Source of the DNA: Latilactobacillus sakei subsp. sakei DSM 20017 = JCM 1157
GTDB lineage: Bacteria; Bacillota; Bacilli; Lactobacillales; Lactobacillaceae
Direction: 5' to 3'
Length of the DNA stretch: 64,000 bases
NCBI RefSeq assembly: GCF_002370355.1
Contig: NZ_AP017929.1
Span: 496,001 to 560,000, forward strand
The notes below the pieces were generated by a model, which worked only from the letters and a program-made list of their open reading frames with translations, did not search any database and was not told the DNA's origin. Shown here in pieces: positions 17,060-25,367 of this stretch (the first letter of the stretch is position 1; each line of letters opens with the position of its first letter). The translations under genes were made by a program, and so were the position numbers.

Positions 17060-17500
17060 TTATTGAATTTCAATTTGGCTTGTTGATTGTGTATCTTCAG
17101 CCATTTTTGGTAAGACTAATTGCAAAACGCCGTCCTCATATTTCGCGCTAATTCCTTGGCGATCAACTTCTGGTAAATAATATTGACGACTGAAGCGACC
17201 ATAGTGACGTTCACTTTGAATCAAGTTTCCTTCTGAGTCGCTGTGATCGTTAAAACTATCCCGTTTTGCACTAATCTTTAACGTGTTGTTTTGATAATCG
17301 ACGTGGATGTCTTGCTTGTTGAGCCCAGGTAAATCAACCGTTAATTGATAATCCTTGTCAGTCTCCTTCACGTCTGTTTTCAACAAGTTGTCAGTTTCAG
17401 GCGACATTGCAAAGAATTGTTTGCCGAAATTCTTGAAAAAGTCATCACCTACTAAACTGTCTAACCAATCTTGACGACGATCCATTAATTCGTTTGCCAT
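17060..17500 (-). CDS. hsp20: Small heat shock protein, Hsp20/alpha-crystallin family
   Basis: A 146-residue ATP-independent chaperone. The alpha-crystallin domain covers about residues 40-138: DVKETDKDYQLTVDLPG, then the YGRFSRQYYLPE strand and AKYEDGVLQLVLPK, which carries the GVL motif. The N-terminal RRQDWLDSLVGDDFFKNF stretch resembles the oligomerising region of lactobacillar Hsp18/Hsp20. It is preceded by a perfect CIRCE element and a minus-strand promoter, so HrcA control is very likely. ATG follows AGGAAG. Confidence 0.95.
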   Translation of the reverse strand: MANELMDRRQDWLDSLVGDDFFKNFGKQFFAMSPETDNLLKTDVKETDKDYQLTVDLPGLNKQDIHVDYQNNTLKISAKRDSFNDHSDSEGNLIQSERHYGRFSRQYYLPEVDRQGISAKYEDGVLQLVLPKMAEDTQSTSQIEIQ

Positions 17501-17537
17501 CTCTAAAACTTCCTTTCTTTATCTTAATTACAATTCT

Positions 17538-17565
17538 ATTTTAACGCGTTAGTCGTCTAATGCAA
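17538..17565 (-). promoter_or_regulatory. hsp20 promoter
   Basis: Minus-strand TTGCAT (17560-17565), 16 bases, TAAAAT (17538-17543). The CIRCE element starts five bases upstream of the -35 box. Confidence 0.55.
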
Positions 17566-17569
17566 GTAA

Positions 17570-17596
17570 TTAGCACTCTTTTATCGCGAGTGCTAA
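17570..17596. promoter_or_regulatory. CIRCE operator (HrcA binding site)
   Basis: TTAGCACTC, nine bases, GAGTGCTAA: a perfect match to the CIRCE consensus, in the divergent gap between hsp20 and ddl. Confidence 0.97.
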
Positions 17597-17652
17597 CGCA
17601 AAATAGTTAACCGCCCTAATTTAGCATTTTAATTCCCGCCTTAAGCGTTTTA

Positions 17653-17661
17653 TGCTATACT
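17653..17661 (+). promoter_or_regulatory. Extended -10 promoter of ddl
   Basis: TGC-TATACT forms an extended -10 box with a poor -35. CCTTAAG (17639-17645) and CTTAAGG (17660-17666) form a small palindrome around it. Confidence 0.5.
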
Positions 17662-17694
17662 TAAGGTTCCAAAAATACTCGGAGGTAGATTCAT

Positions 17695-18747
17695 ATGAAA
17701 ATTGTTGTCTTAGCGGGCGGTCGTAGTACTGAACGTAACGTTTCACTAACGTCCGGACACAAGATTACCCATGCACTACAAACAAAAGGCCATGATGTTG
17801 CCTTTGTCGATCTTTTTTTAGGGAATGAATTGAAAGATGGTGCCACAATTGACTCTCTTTATTCATCTGATCCCGTTGAAAAAGATTATGACATTGATGA
17901 TGAAGTTTTAACAGATGACGACATCAATAAACTTCGCGAAGATGGTTCAACACAACTATTTGGTCCGAATATCTTAGAAATTTGTAAAACTGCTGATATC
18001 GTATTCCTCGCACTACATGGTGGCGATGGCGAAAACGGTAAAGTTCAAGCGGTTCTCGATGTCTTTGAAATTCCTTATACTGGTAGTGACACATTAGCTG
18101 CTGGTATTACTATGAGCAAAAAAGTTTCTAAAGAAATCTTACTCTTCAACAACATTCCAACAGCACGTTTTGTCGCTGCTTATCGTCATCAACCAATGCC
18201 AGAAATGCCATTTGAATACCCTGTTGTGGTTAAACCAAGTAATGGTGGTTCAAGTGTTGGGACACATATCGTCCACAACGAAGCTGAATTAAAACCAGCT
18301 GTCGAAGATGCTTTGCGTTTTGATAACGAAGCCTTGATCGAAGAATTCATCAAGGGTCGCGAATTCTCACTGGGTGTCATTAACGAACAACCATTACCAG
18401 CCATTGAAATTGAAGTCAATGACGGTTGGTATGACTTTGAACACAAATTCGTAACAGGTAACACGACGAAATTCGTCACACCACCTAACAACTTACCAGA
18501 TAATGTTCACGAAGCCATGAAACAAATGGCGCTTGATGCCATGCACGCGCTTGGTTTAACCAACTACGCCCGCATCGATTTCTTCTGGAGTCCTGAAACT
18601 GGCTTATACGTCATCGAAGGCAATACATTACCTGGTATGACACCATTATCATTAATTCCTCAAGAAGCAGAAGTTCTTGGTATTAGCTACCCTGATTTAT
18701 GCGAAATGATTGTGAATGGTAAATTAGCTTTACTTAATGAAAAATAA
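17695..18747 (+). CDS. ddl: D-alanine--D-alanine/D-lactate ligase
   Basis: A 350-residue ATP-grasp ligase making the terminal dipeptide or depsipeptide of peptidoglycan precursors. [14 protein letters not shown] (8-21), [10 protein letters not shown] (106-115), [12 protein letters not shown] (178-189) and [12 protein letters not shown] near 303 are the family motifs. In the omega loop the residue after Lys251 is Phe252 (EHKF). E. coli DdlB has Tyr216 here; Phe marks the D-Ala-D-Lac ligases of vancomycin-resistant lactobacilli and leuconostocs. The Phe is seen; the activity is inferred. Single-gene unit with its own terminator. Confidence 0.96.
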   Translation: MKIVVLAGGRSTERNVSLTSGHKITHALQTKGHDVAFVDLFLGNELKDGATIDSLYSSDPVEKDYDIDDEVLTDDDINKLREDGSTQLFGPNILEICKTADIVFLALHGGDGENGKVQAVLDVFEIPYTGSDTLAAGITMSKKVSKEILLFNNIPTARFVAAYRHQPMPEMPFEYPVVVKPSNGGSSVGTHIVHNEAELKPAVEDALRFDNEALIEEFIKGREFSLGVINEQPLPAIEIEVNDGWYDFEHKFVTGNTTKFVTPPNNLPDNVHEAMKQMALDAMHALGLTNYARIDFFWSPETGLYVIEGNTLPGMTPLSLIPQEAEVLGISYPDLCEMIVNGKLALLNEK

Positions 18748-18758
18748 TAAGTTTCTAA

Positions 18759-18797
18759 AAAAAAACGATAAGCCTGAGGGCTTATCGTTTTTTTATT
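18759..18797. terminator. Terminator of ddl
   Basis: AAACGATAAGCC pairs with GGCTTATCGTTT over a CTGAG loop, followed by T residues; symmetric A/T runs let it work from both sides. Confidence 0.9.
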
Positions 18798-18853
18798 ATT
18801 AAATACTAGTGGTACCCCCGCTTAATCCTAATCTAATTATTCCTCTTTAGGAA

Positions 18854-19051
18854 CTAAGATTCAAAGAAGATTAGAATCGGCACATCTAGCTGATCGTGTA
18901 GCAACTGAATTTCCTTGACGGTAAACGGAATTTTACCGTGAATCTTACGGTTAGCAGTTGTTAGCGTTTTATTTAAAACATCAGCAACTTCCTGCTGCTT
19001 GATGTCACGACCCTTTAAATATCCTGATAGCACGAAAAGTTTTCCTGCCAA
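18854..19051 (-). CDS. Small Cro/CI-like helix-turn-helix protein
   Basis: About 65 residues. KQQEVADVLNKTLTTANRKIHGKIPFT resembles the helix-turn-helix core of Xre-type regulators, followed by VKEIQLLHDQLDVP, the usual fourth helix. The frame is open to a TTG at 19066; the TTG at 19051 is preferred because GGGGGTG lies eight bases before it. It is divergent from another tiny HTH gene at 19221, across a 170-base A/T-rich gap. Role and targets are unknown. Confidence 0.65.
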   Translation of the reverse strand: MAGKLFVLSGYLKGRDIKQQEVADVLNKTLTTANRKIHGKIPFTVKEIQLLHDQLDVPILIFFES

Positions 19052-19220
19052 ATTTGGCACCCCCAAATGAATATTCTCAAACTTTGCTCCACATTAGGAA
19101 TATTACGTCATCTAGATAAACTTGTCAATTAACGATTTTGTACGAAAGTGTTAACTTTTTAGCGTATTTTGTCATATACTTAGTACTATAGTTTTTATTG
19201 CGAGTAAGAAGGTGAATTTA

Positions 19221-19466
19221 ATGTTTGGACAACTATTACATGATAAGCGGGTTTCACGGAATCTTACGATGCGGCAGCTAGCCGATTTATTAACGCAAAA
19301 ATACAATATTAAGGTCAGTAGCTCCATGATTTTCCGCTGGGAAAAAGGCGCTGCCCCTTCATTAAAAGCGTTGTTCATCATCGCGACTGAATTACAAGTT
19401 GATCTCAATCAACTCGCTGTCATCATTGCCGACAGTAACTTAACCCGCCCCGAATCTCTTTCATAA
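19221..19466 (+). CDS. Small Xre-family HTH regulator
   Basis: An 81-residue protein that is almost entirely a helix-turn-helix domain: LLHDKRVSRNLTMRQLADLL is the first helix pair, SSSMIFRWEKGAAPSLKALF contains the recognition helix and the EKG turn typical of Xre proteins, and IIATELQVDLNQLAVII closes the fold. ATG 19221 follows AAGAAGGTG; a GTG at 19212 is also in frame. It lacks any sensor or enzyme domain, so it probably acts with a partner or on its own promoter. No prophage genes are nearby. Confidence 0.8.
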   Translation: MFGQLLHDKRVSRNLTMRQLADLLTQKYNIKVSSSMIFRWEKGAAPSLKALFIIATELQVDLNQLAVIIADSNLTRPESLS

Positions 19467-19488
19467 ATCAGTAGTACACTAAACTAAT

Positions 19489-19522
19489 CAAAAAGGACTC
19501 GGCTAAATGCCGGGTCCTTTTT
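19489..19522. terminator. Bidirectional terminator between the HTH and AI-2E genes
   Basis: AAAAAGGACTCGGC pairs with GCCGGGTCCTTTTT around TAAAT, serving two convergent genes. Confidence 0.85.
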
Positions 19523-20536
19523 TTATTTCGTTTTAATTGTTTTAACCCCTAAGACGTCCAAGAAGAACGTGAAAATTGGTAACCCAACAATCAAGCCCCA
19601 CGTGCCTAAGAAACGTTCAGCGACAAAGAGAACGACAAAGGTGAAGAAAATTGGTAGTTGTGTCTTGCTCGACATAAAGCGCGGATTCAAGACATAAGCT
19701 TCTAGCGCGTGAATGACGGTAATCATCACCAGAATATAAATCACATACTGCACACCACCCACTGAAAAAGCGATGATACATAGTGGAATACATGACAGAA
19801 TCACACCCGCCACTGGGACCATTGATAATAAGAAAATCATAATTGCCAAACTCGGAATATTAGGCATCTTCATCACCGTCAATGTGATCGTTGTGAGGAC
19901 CGTATTAACGACCGCGATAAAGATTTGCGCTTCAATCACAACACCAAAAGTGTTCACGAATTTTTTAGCAAAGTAAGCAATATCTCGGAAAAGCCAACCG
20001 TAGGTACTCTTTAAGAAGAGCCCACCAAATTGTGGTAACTTATCCAGTTCAATCGTATAAAAGAAACTGAGGATAAACGACAAGACAATCGTCACGCCCA
20101 TCGTACCAATCCCGGTAATATAGTTAACCAAGGTTGAAACACCATGCTTTAACTGGTCGGTCAAATTAAACTGTTTCATGTATTGGCTGATCAGTTGCAT
20201 GAATTTATTGGCATCAAAGGATGGACTCTGGTAAAAATTATAAACACTTTCACCTAATTTAATCGTTTGTTTAGCGATTTGTGGCACATAAATGGTTACC
20301 CCGAGATAGACCAATAAAATCACTAAAATGTAGAGTGGTACAACCACCGCGGCTGGTGGTATCCGAACATAACGCTGCACGTGGCGCACCAATTGGGTAA
20401 CTAAAAAAGTAAAGATGAACGTCAACAAGATGATATTCATCATTGAACGAACCGCAAAAATAACACCAATCATCCCCATTAGAACTACTAGGCGCCGTAA
20501 TTGTTCGTTCGCTACAAATCGTTGGTATAAAGTCAC
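19523..20536 (-). CDS. AI-2E family transporter (PerM/YtvI-like permease)
   Basis: A 337-residue membrane protein with two or three N-terminal helices (about 15-95), a soluble middle stretch (110-150) and a cluster of C-terminal helices after residue 150. Motifs such as PNIPSLAIMIFLLSMVPVAG and ALEAYVLNPRFMSSKTQLPIF are diagnostic of the family (E. coli TqsA, PerM). Reported substrates vary from autoinducer-2 to sodium/proton exchange, so the cargo is open. It is a single gene convergent with the HTH gene. Confidence 0.88.
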   Translation of the reverse strand: MTLYQRFVANEQLRRLVVLMGMIGVIFAVRSMMNIILLTFIFTFLVTQLVRHVQRYVRIPPAAVVVPLYILVILLVYLGVTIYVPQIAKQTIKLGESVYNFYQSPSFDANKFMQLISQYMKQFNLTDQLKHGVSTLVNYITGIGTMGVTIVLSFILSFFYTIELDKLPQFGGLFLKSTYGWLFRDIAYFAKKFVNTFGVVIEAQIFIAVVNTVLTTITLTVMKMPNIPSLAIMIFLLSMVPVAGVILSCIPLCIIAFSVGGVQYVIYILVMITVIHALEAYVLNPRFMSSKTQLPIFFTFVVLFVAERFLGTWGLIVGLPIFTFFLDVLGVKTIKTK

Positions 20537-20630
20537 ACGTTTTCCTCCCTAATCTAAAACATATCATCATTTTACAACACTTCGCGTTAATTGAATAATG
20601 AAAAATCTAACCTTACATAAGTGTTATGAC

Positions 20631-20659
20631 TTACATAATTTTTAAAATAAACGTATACT
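20631..20659 (+). promoter_or_regulatory. cfa promoter with upstream direct repeat
   Basis: TTACAT (20631-20636), 17 bases, TATACT (20654-20659). TTACATAA occurs at the -35 box and again 18 bases upstream (20613-20620), a possible activator repeat. Confidence 0.55.
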
Positions 20660-20700
20660 AGTTTGGTATTAAAAATTTTTTCCTAGAAAGGATTTTCGGA

Positions 20701-21888
20701 ATGTTAGAAAAAACTTTTTATAAGAAACTACTACAACACTCTTTTGATTTTCCAGTCGCCGTCCACTTTTGGGATGGTAGTACTGACGTCTACGGAACCG
20801 GAGAGCCTGAAATAGCAATTACTTTTAAAAAACTCATCCCCATCAAATCACTAACCAGCAACGCCTCATTAGCCTTAGGGGAAGCCTATATGGCAGGCGA
20901 TATTGAGGTGACAGGCAAAGGTGACGCACCACTTCAAAAACTACTGACAGCCGCTTATAACAGCTCAGAGAGTTTTATGCGCAGTCACAGTTACATTCAC
21001 TTTTTACCTAAACAATCACACTCAGAAAAAGCTAGCAAAAAGGATATCCAAAGTCACTACGACTTAGGAAATGATTTCTACCAACTTTGGCTAGATAAAA
21101 CCATGACTTATTCTTGTGCTTATTTCGAACAACCAACAGATGATTTAGAAACTGCTCAAATCAACAAAGTGCACCATATTCTACAAAAACTCAATCCACA
21201 ACCTAATCGGACATTGCTCGATATCGGCTGTGGCTGGGGCACATTGATGTTAACCGCCGCTAAGGAATATCACTTAAAAGTTGTCGGCATTACTTTAAGC
21301 CAAGAACAATATAATTTTGTTCAACAACGAATTGACGAAGAAGGCCTCAGTGACGTTGCGTCCGTTGAACTTGTCGATTATCGTGAATTAAAACACGCCC
21401 CATTTGATTACATTACAAGTGTCGGCATGTTCGAACATGTTGGTCAAGAAAACTTGGCTGAATACTTCAAAGATGTTGCGGATTACTTAACAGACGATGG
21501 CGTGGCCCTTATTCACGGCATTACGCGTCAACAAGGCGGCGCCAAGAACGCCTGGATCAACAAGTATATCTTCCCAGGTGGCTATGTGCCAGGCTTGGTT
21601 GAAAATACGCAACACATTGTCGATGCCGGTTTACAAATCGCTGACATGGAACCTTTACGTCGGCACTATCAAAAGACGTTGGAAATTTGGGATGCCAATT
21701 TCAACGCACACCGTGATGAAATCCAACAACAAACGAGTCTTGAATTCGTTAGAATGTGGGATCTCTATCTCCAAGCTTGTGCCTCATCTTTTGAATCTGG
21801 TAATATCGATGTTATTCAATACCTCGTTTCTAAAGGCGCTAGCGCCCGTGATTTACCAATGACACGTGCTTATATGTATAACGTCTAA
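20701..21888 (+). CDS. cfa: Cyclopropane-fatty-acyl-phospholipid synthase
   Basis: A 395-residue SAM-dependent methyltransferase that adds a methylene bridge to unsaturated acyl chains in membrane phospholipids, a stationary-phase and acid-stress adaptation. [26 protein letters not shown] (117-142) is the lipid-site signature, [11 protein letters not shown] (172-182) the SAM site, and GMFEHVG follows. The N-terminal 100 residues form the usual lipid-binding domain and the conserved Cys in LQACASSF near 360 is present. It is transcribed alone. Confidence 0.97.
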   Translation: MLEKTFYKKLLQHSFDFPVAVHFWDGSTDVYGTGEPEIAITFKKLIPIKSLTSNASLALGEAYMAGDIEVTGKGDAPLQKLLTAAYNSSESFMRSHSYIHFLPKQSHSEKASKKDIQSHYDLGNDFYQLWLDKTMTYSCAYFEQPTDDLETAQINKVHHILQKLNPQPNRTLLDIGCGWGTLMLTAAKEYHLKVVGITLSQEQYNFVQQRIDEEGLSDVASVELVDYRELKHAPFDYITSVGMFEHVGQENLAEYFKDVADYLTDDGVALIHGITRQQGGAKNAWINKYIFPGGYVPGLVENTQHIVDAGLQIADMEPLRRHYQKTLEIWDANFNAHRDEIQQQTSLEFVRMWDLYLQACASSFESGNIDVIQYLVSKGASARDLPMTRAYMYNV

Positions 21889-21892
21889 AATA

Positions 21893-21967
21893 AAAGTGTG
21901 TGCTATCACACATTTTATCCAATCAAAAAGTCGCTATGAACAATTGCTTGTTCACGGCGACTTTTTT
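21893..21967 (+). terminator. Two hairpins downstream of cfa
   Basis: A small GTGTG-CTAT-CACAC hairpin (about 21896-21911) is followed by a larger stem AAAAGTCGC...GCGACTTTTTTT (21924-21967) with a T-tract. The second also serves the convergent small gene. Confidence 0.75.
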
Positions 21968-21976
21968 TGTCTTCAG

Positions 21977-22192
21977 TTATTTTTTTAAAAGTGCTTCAGC
22001 TTTAGTCCGTACTTCTGAATCGCTCATGCTGAGGTAAGGTTTCATTGCGGCAACTGTTTGATCCGTATTGTGACCATTTGATTCCATGTAGTGGTCCCAT
22101 AATGCTTCTCTCACGATTGTTGCATCGTCGCTCCAGTCAAATGCCTCTGACATCTTCATATCTAAAACCAATGTTGCTGTACCTACTGCCAT
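21977..22192 (-). CDS. Small conserved hypothetical protein
   Basis: A 71-residue acidic, soluble protein that I do not recognise. It has a short hydrophobic beta-like start (GTATLVLDMKMS), then helical segments ending in KAEALLKK, and no Cys or transmembrane segment. ATG follows an AGGAGG site, so it is likely to be translated. It sits alone between two terminators and has no functional clue from its neighbours. Confidence 0.6.
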   Translation of the reverse strand: MAVGTATLVLDMKMSEAFDWSDDATIVREALWDHYMESNGHNTDQTVAAMKPYLSMSDSEVRTKAEALLKK

Positions 22193-22277
22193 TGCAAAAG
22201 CCTCCTAAATATTTCTTATTACACTTTCTATATTAGTCCCTTTTTCAAAAAGTGTACCAAAATACGCACTTTTATTT

Positions 22278-23006
22278 TTAAAAGAGGTTCGCAAGGCCCA
22301 TCATAACGACCTGACTGCTCATCACAAGCAATAGCAAGTGAACAATAATTTCAAATAGGATGACCGTGTAAAATTGATCGAAGCCCGCCATTGGTTGACG
22401 GATTAGACTGACGACAATTGCCATATTCACCCAGAGATAACTCAACACCAGTAAGATGACAACTAACCACAGCGCCATCAAGCCAGCCATAAAAGTAACC
22501 AACAAGGCCGCCATCGTTAGCAATAAGACGAAGCTCCCGTAAGCACTGATTTCAGTTAAATAGCGGTCAAAACGCAAATTTTTTTGTTTTAAAAGATACC
22601 GTTTCAGTAAGTACCCGGTTCCCACCAGAACTAATAAGCCACCCAGTTGGATTAAAAAGAGGCGTAATTCAAGCGGCCATAAAGCCACTGGCTGGCGTAA
22701 GATAACTTGCGTGCCAGTGACACCGGCCACGGCCCCGACTTGTTCGGACCAGCCCGCCATCAATAAACTAATCGTCGCCGTATTAACCAGCAATAAGATG
22801 GCAAAAGTTACCCAGCCAAATTGGGGATTAACCCACTGCCATGGTGTTTGTAGGGGTTGCCGCCAACTCGCCTGTAAAAATTGGTGATACTTGAGTGCGG
22901 TTGGTTTGGCTTGAGTCGTTTCGTGATTGATTGCAGCCGCACCGCAATTTGGACACTGCTGCAGCTTGCGACCATATTTAATATGACATTGTGGACATTC
23001 TAGCAT
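22278..23006 (-). CDS. Zinc-ribbon membrane protein
   Basis: A 242-residue protein starting with a four-Cys zinc ribbon (Cys4, Cys7, Cys18, Cys21: CPQC then CPNCG), followed by a linker and about five transmembrane helices from residue 65 on. The open frame runs to 23051, but an AGGAGG site lies just before the ATG at 23006, which begins exactly at the ribbon. Such zinc-ribbon plus membrane proteins are widespread in Firmicutes with no assigned role. Confidence 0.75.
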   Translation of the reverse strand: MLECPQCHIKYGRKLQQCPNCGAAAINHETTQAKPTALKYHQFLQASWRQPLQTPWQWVNPQFGWVTFAILLLVNTATISLLMAGWSEQVGAVAGVTGTQVILRQPVALWPLELRLFLIQLGGLLVLVGTGYLLKRYLLKQKNLRFDRYLTEISAYGSFVLLLTMAALLVTFMAGLMALWLVVILLVLSYLWVNMAIVVSLIRQPMAGFDQFYTVILFEIIVHLLLLVMSSQVVMMGLANLF

Positions 23007-23039
23007 AGTCTTGCCTCCTGATAATCCTATTCTAATCGA

Positions 23040-23082
23040 AAAAGCACCCAAAACAAAATAAAACTTGTTTGGGTGCTTTTAG
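23040..23082 (-). terminator. Terminator downstream of the first uspA gene
   Basis: Minus strand: AAAAGCACCCAAAC pairs with GTTTTGGGTGCTTTT, with a T-tract, just past the UspA stop. Confidence 0.75.
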
Positions 23083-23091
23083 CTTTTTAAC

Positions 23092-23559
23092 TTAACGGAC
23101 AACCATTACTGAGCTAGGGGCATATTTAGATAAGTAGCTCGCATGTGTACCGATTAAGTGTTTTGAAGGTTTTGTTTTCGAACCACAGATGACAAGATCT
23201 GGTTTGAATTCAGGAATGATTTCTTCAACAATCACGTGGCCTGGATTGCCTTCACCAAGAATTGGTGTCACTTCTTGCACCCCAAATTCTTGCGCCTTTT
23301 GAACGAAGATGTCTAGGTCTGCGGCAATTTCTTCCCGTCGTTTAGCGACCACGTTTGGTGAGAGTGATTGATAGATATTTAAATCGCCGGTTTCTAAGAT
23401 GCTGACAATCCCCATTGGAATTTGGTACATCTTAGCGACGGTACAAGCGTAATTAAAAGCGCGTTTTGATGACGTTGGATCATCATCATCAATTGCGATT
23501 AATAGTTTTTGGTAGTGCATTGAAGTGACTTCAATGTTTAAAGGTTGTTTTTCTGTCAT
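23092..23559 (-). CDS. Universal stress protein, UspA family
   Basis: A 155-residue alpha/beta nucleotide-binding protein. YQKLLIAIDDDDPTSSKRAFNYA (16-38) is the first strand and loop with the conserved Asp; the C-terminal stretch PDLVICGSKTKPSKHLIGTHASYLSKYAPSSVMVV corresponds to the G-2X-G-9X-G/S motif but has Lys-rich substitutions, so ATP binding is uncertain. It lies 14 bases after panE on the same strand and is probably co-transcribed with it. Confidence 0.85.
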   Translation of the reverse strand: MTEKQPLNIEVTSMHYQKLLIAIDDDDPTSSKRAFNYACTVAKMYQIPMGIVSILETGDLNIYQSLSPNVVAKRREEIAADLDIFVQKAQEFGVQEVTPILGEGNPGHVIVEEIIPEFKPDLVICGSKTKPSKHLIGTHASYLSKYAPSSVMVVR

Positions 23560-23573
23560 TTTAAAAGACTCCT

Positions 23574-24512
23574 TTATTTTTCGATGACGAGTGCTTCTTT
23601 AGTATGCACAAGTTGGGTAATCAATTGGTTGACCGGCGTTGGGATGCCACGTTCTTGGCCCTTGCGCGCAACGTAGCCGTTTAAGTAGTCAATTTCAGTT
23701 AAACGATGGTGTTGGATTAAATCTTGGTGCATTGATGGATAATGTTCACCAGCTTGGGTGGGATCAAATAATTGATCGATATGCGCAATCGTTGTTGGCA
23801 CATCCAAATCAACCGCTTCGGTCGCTGCCACTGCTGAAAATTCAGCCACAATCGAAGCCAGTAATGAGTTGACCTGACTCGTCCGACCGAGTTGGGCAAT
23901 GTTACAATCCAATAAAGCACAGAGGCTATTCAAGGTGCCATTCACACAAGCTTTGCGCCAAATTGAAAACAAGACATCAGCACTATAGGTCGCATGTAAT
24001 CCTGCAGCACTCAACATCGCGACTAATTCTTCAGCAGCACCTTTAGCTTCTGGCGCCACGTTTTGAAGTTCAACACTGCCGGAACCACTAAGGCTAATTT
24101 CACCGGGACCGGTTAAACCAGCAGTCCACAACGTAATGCCGACGAAAATATTATGTTTGGGTAAGTAGCGTTCGATTGTTTCGGGATGACCCAAGCCATT
24201 TAATAAACAAACGACCTTCGTCTTCTCACCAATCAGCGGTTTAATCGATTGGAGCATCGCCCCTAGTTGCATCGATTTCGTGAAGATGATAATCACATCT
24301 TGAACGTCTTTAATCGCTGTGGGTAAGGCTGCTGGAATCTGAACGTGTTGCACGTCTTGCCCCGCAATCGCCACCGTTAAACCCTTGGTATTAATTGCCT
24401 GAACATGTTCGACCCAGTTGTCTAGTAAGACGACATCGTTCCCGGCTGCTTGTAGCATGTAGCCAAAACGGCTGCCCATTGCACCAGAACCGGCAATTGC
24501 AATTTTTGTCAT
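23574..24512 (-). CDS. panE: 2-dehydropantoate 2-reductase (ketopantoate reductase family)
   Basis: A 312-residue NADPH-dependent oxidoreductase. The dinucleotide loop is GSGAMG (8-13), the conserved Lys79 lies in FTKS, and Lys187 with Asn191 in WRKACVNGTLNSL match the catalytic region. The family reduces ketopantoate to pantoate for coenzyme A, but lactobacillar homologues also reduce branched 2-keto acids to hydroxy acids. No panB or panC is nearby, so the true substrate is open. Followed closely by a uspA gene. Confidence 0.88.
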   Translation of the reverse strand: MTKIAIAGSGAMGSRFGYMLQAAGNDVVLLDNWVEHVQAINTKGLTVAIAGQDVQHVQIPAALPTAIKDVQDVIIIFTKSMQLGAMLQSIKPLIGEKTKVVCLLNGLGHPETIERYLPKHNIFVGITLWTAGLTGPGEISLSGSGSVELQNVAPEAKGAAEELVAMLSAAGLHATYSADVLFSIWRKACVNGTLNSLCALLDCNIAQLGRTSQVNSLLASIVAEFSAVAATEAVDLDVPTTIAHIDQLFDPTQAGEHYPSMHQDLIQHHRLTEIDYLNGYVARKGQERGIPTPVNQLITQLVHTKEALVIEK

Positions 24513-24604
24513 TTATTCAACAGCTCCTCAACTCTTATTTACTGTTTAATCATGCCATATTTTCTGCTTTTTTTCACTAGAAACCGCTTAATTTATGATA
24601 AATA

Positions 24605-24725
24605 AAAAAAGAGTGTGCTATCAGTCGGGGATATCCTGAGGATTAACAAAGAATGGTGAATGATTGCACCAGCAATCGTTTACCATTCGACGTTAACCAC
24701 AAGGATATGACTGATAGCACACGTT
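24605..24725 (-). repeat. About 110-base long-stem hairpin element with T-tract
   Basis: Outer arms GTGTGCTATCAGTC (24613-24626) and GACTGATAGCACAC (24709-24722) are exact complements. Middle arms (GGATAT..GTTAAC types) and an inner stem GAATGGTGAATGATTGC (24651-24667) with GCAATCGTTTACCATTC (24672-24688) continue the pairing to an ACCA loop. On the minus strand it is followed by seven T, so it can act as a terminator. The inner part resembles the 12.5 and 48.2 kb repeats (AAC, stem, ATTCAC). It lies beyond another full terminator. Confidence 0.8.
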
Positions 24726-24746
24726 TAGCAACTATCGGGTATTAAA

Positions 24747-24781
24747 AAAGTTGGGCCAAAAGTGATTTTTGGCCCAACTCC
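24747..24781 (-). terminator. Terminator of the 24791-25285 gene
   Basis: GAGTTGGGCCAAAA pairs with TTTTGGCCCAACTT on the minus strand, then six T. It is a textbook intrinsic terminator. Confidence 0.9.
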
Positions 24782-24790
24782 GTTTGTATG

Positions 24791-25285
24791 CTATTGATTT
24801 ACTTGCCAGTTCGCAATATTTTGAGCAGCAAGTGCCAAACTCAAGACAGCATCCTTAGAAAGGTCCGCTTGAATGAGGTTATGTTTAACAGTGGCCGCAA
24901 CAGCGCCAATCACGGCTAAGCCGTAAGTGAGGACTTCTAAGTCGCGTTTCACTAAGTATTGATCTTCATAAACAGCTTCGTGACTGTATTCAAAGTTAAC
25001 TTTGTTATCGGCTAAAATGTCATCAACGTGGGTTACCATGATCCGGTCAGTAACATCCATCAATAATTTACGGTCATCTGATAAGGTTAATTTATGGTCT
25101 GATTCGGATTGATAGTAAGTTTCTTCTGTAATATCCAAGTATTTTGCTACTGGATTATTCAAAACACCAAAACCATCTAATACTGCAAAAATTTCTGAAA
25201 CATTGAGGCTAACTTTACGATCAATAATTGCCGTCATGTTTTCTTCTAACCAATCCGCTAATTGGCGAACGTTATCTTGTGCCAT
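24791..25285 (-). CDS. Hypothetical protein
   Basis: A 164-residue soluble, acidic protein that I do not recognise. The N-terminal 30 residues (VRQLADWLEENMTAIIDRKVSLNVSEIF) look helical, the middle is charged, and residues about 118-160 form a hydrophobic, alanine-rich helix pair (LTYGLAVIGAVAATVKHNLI). It has no signal peptide or Cys. ATG follows AAGGAG. It is a lone gene ending in a strong terminator, followed by the large hairpin element. Confidence 0.6.
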   Translation of the reverse strand: MAQDNVRQLADWLEENMTAIIDRKVSLNVSEIFAVLDGFGVLNNPVAKYLDITEETYYQSESDHKLTLSDDRKLLMDVTDRIMVTHVDDILADNKVNFEYSHEAVYEDQYLVKRDLEVLTYGLAVIGAVAATVKHNLIQADLSKDAVLSLALAAQNIANWQVNQ

Positions 25286-25367
25286 TTTTGTGTACTCCTT
25301 TAAATTATCTAAAATAGACTTTTAATCTTCCCTATCATCATACACCATCCGCGATTTAAGGGACAGT

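Noticed and set aside
18854-19466. Toxin-antitoxin pair
   Set aside because: Both small proteins look like HTH regulators; neither resembles a toxin, and the genes are divergent rather than overlapping.
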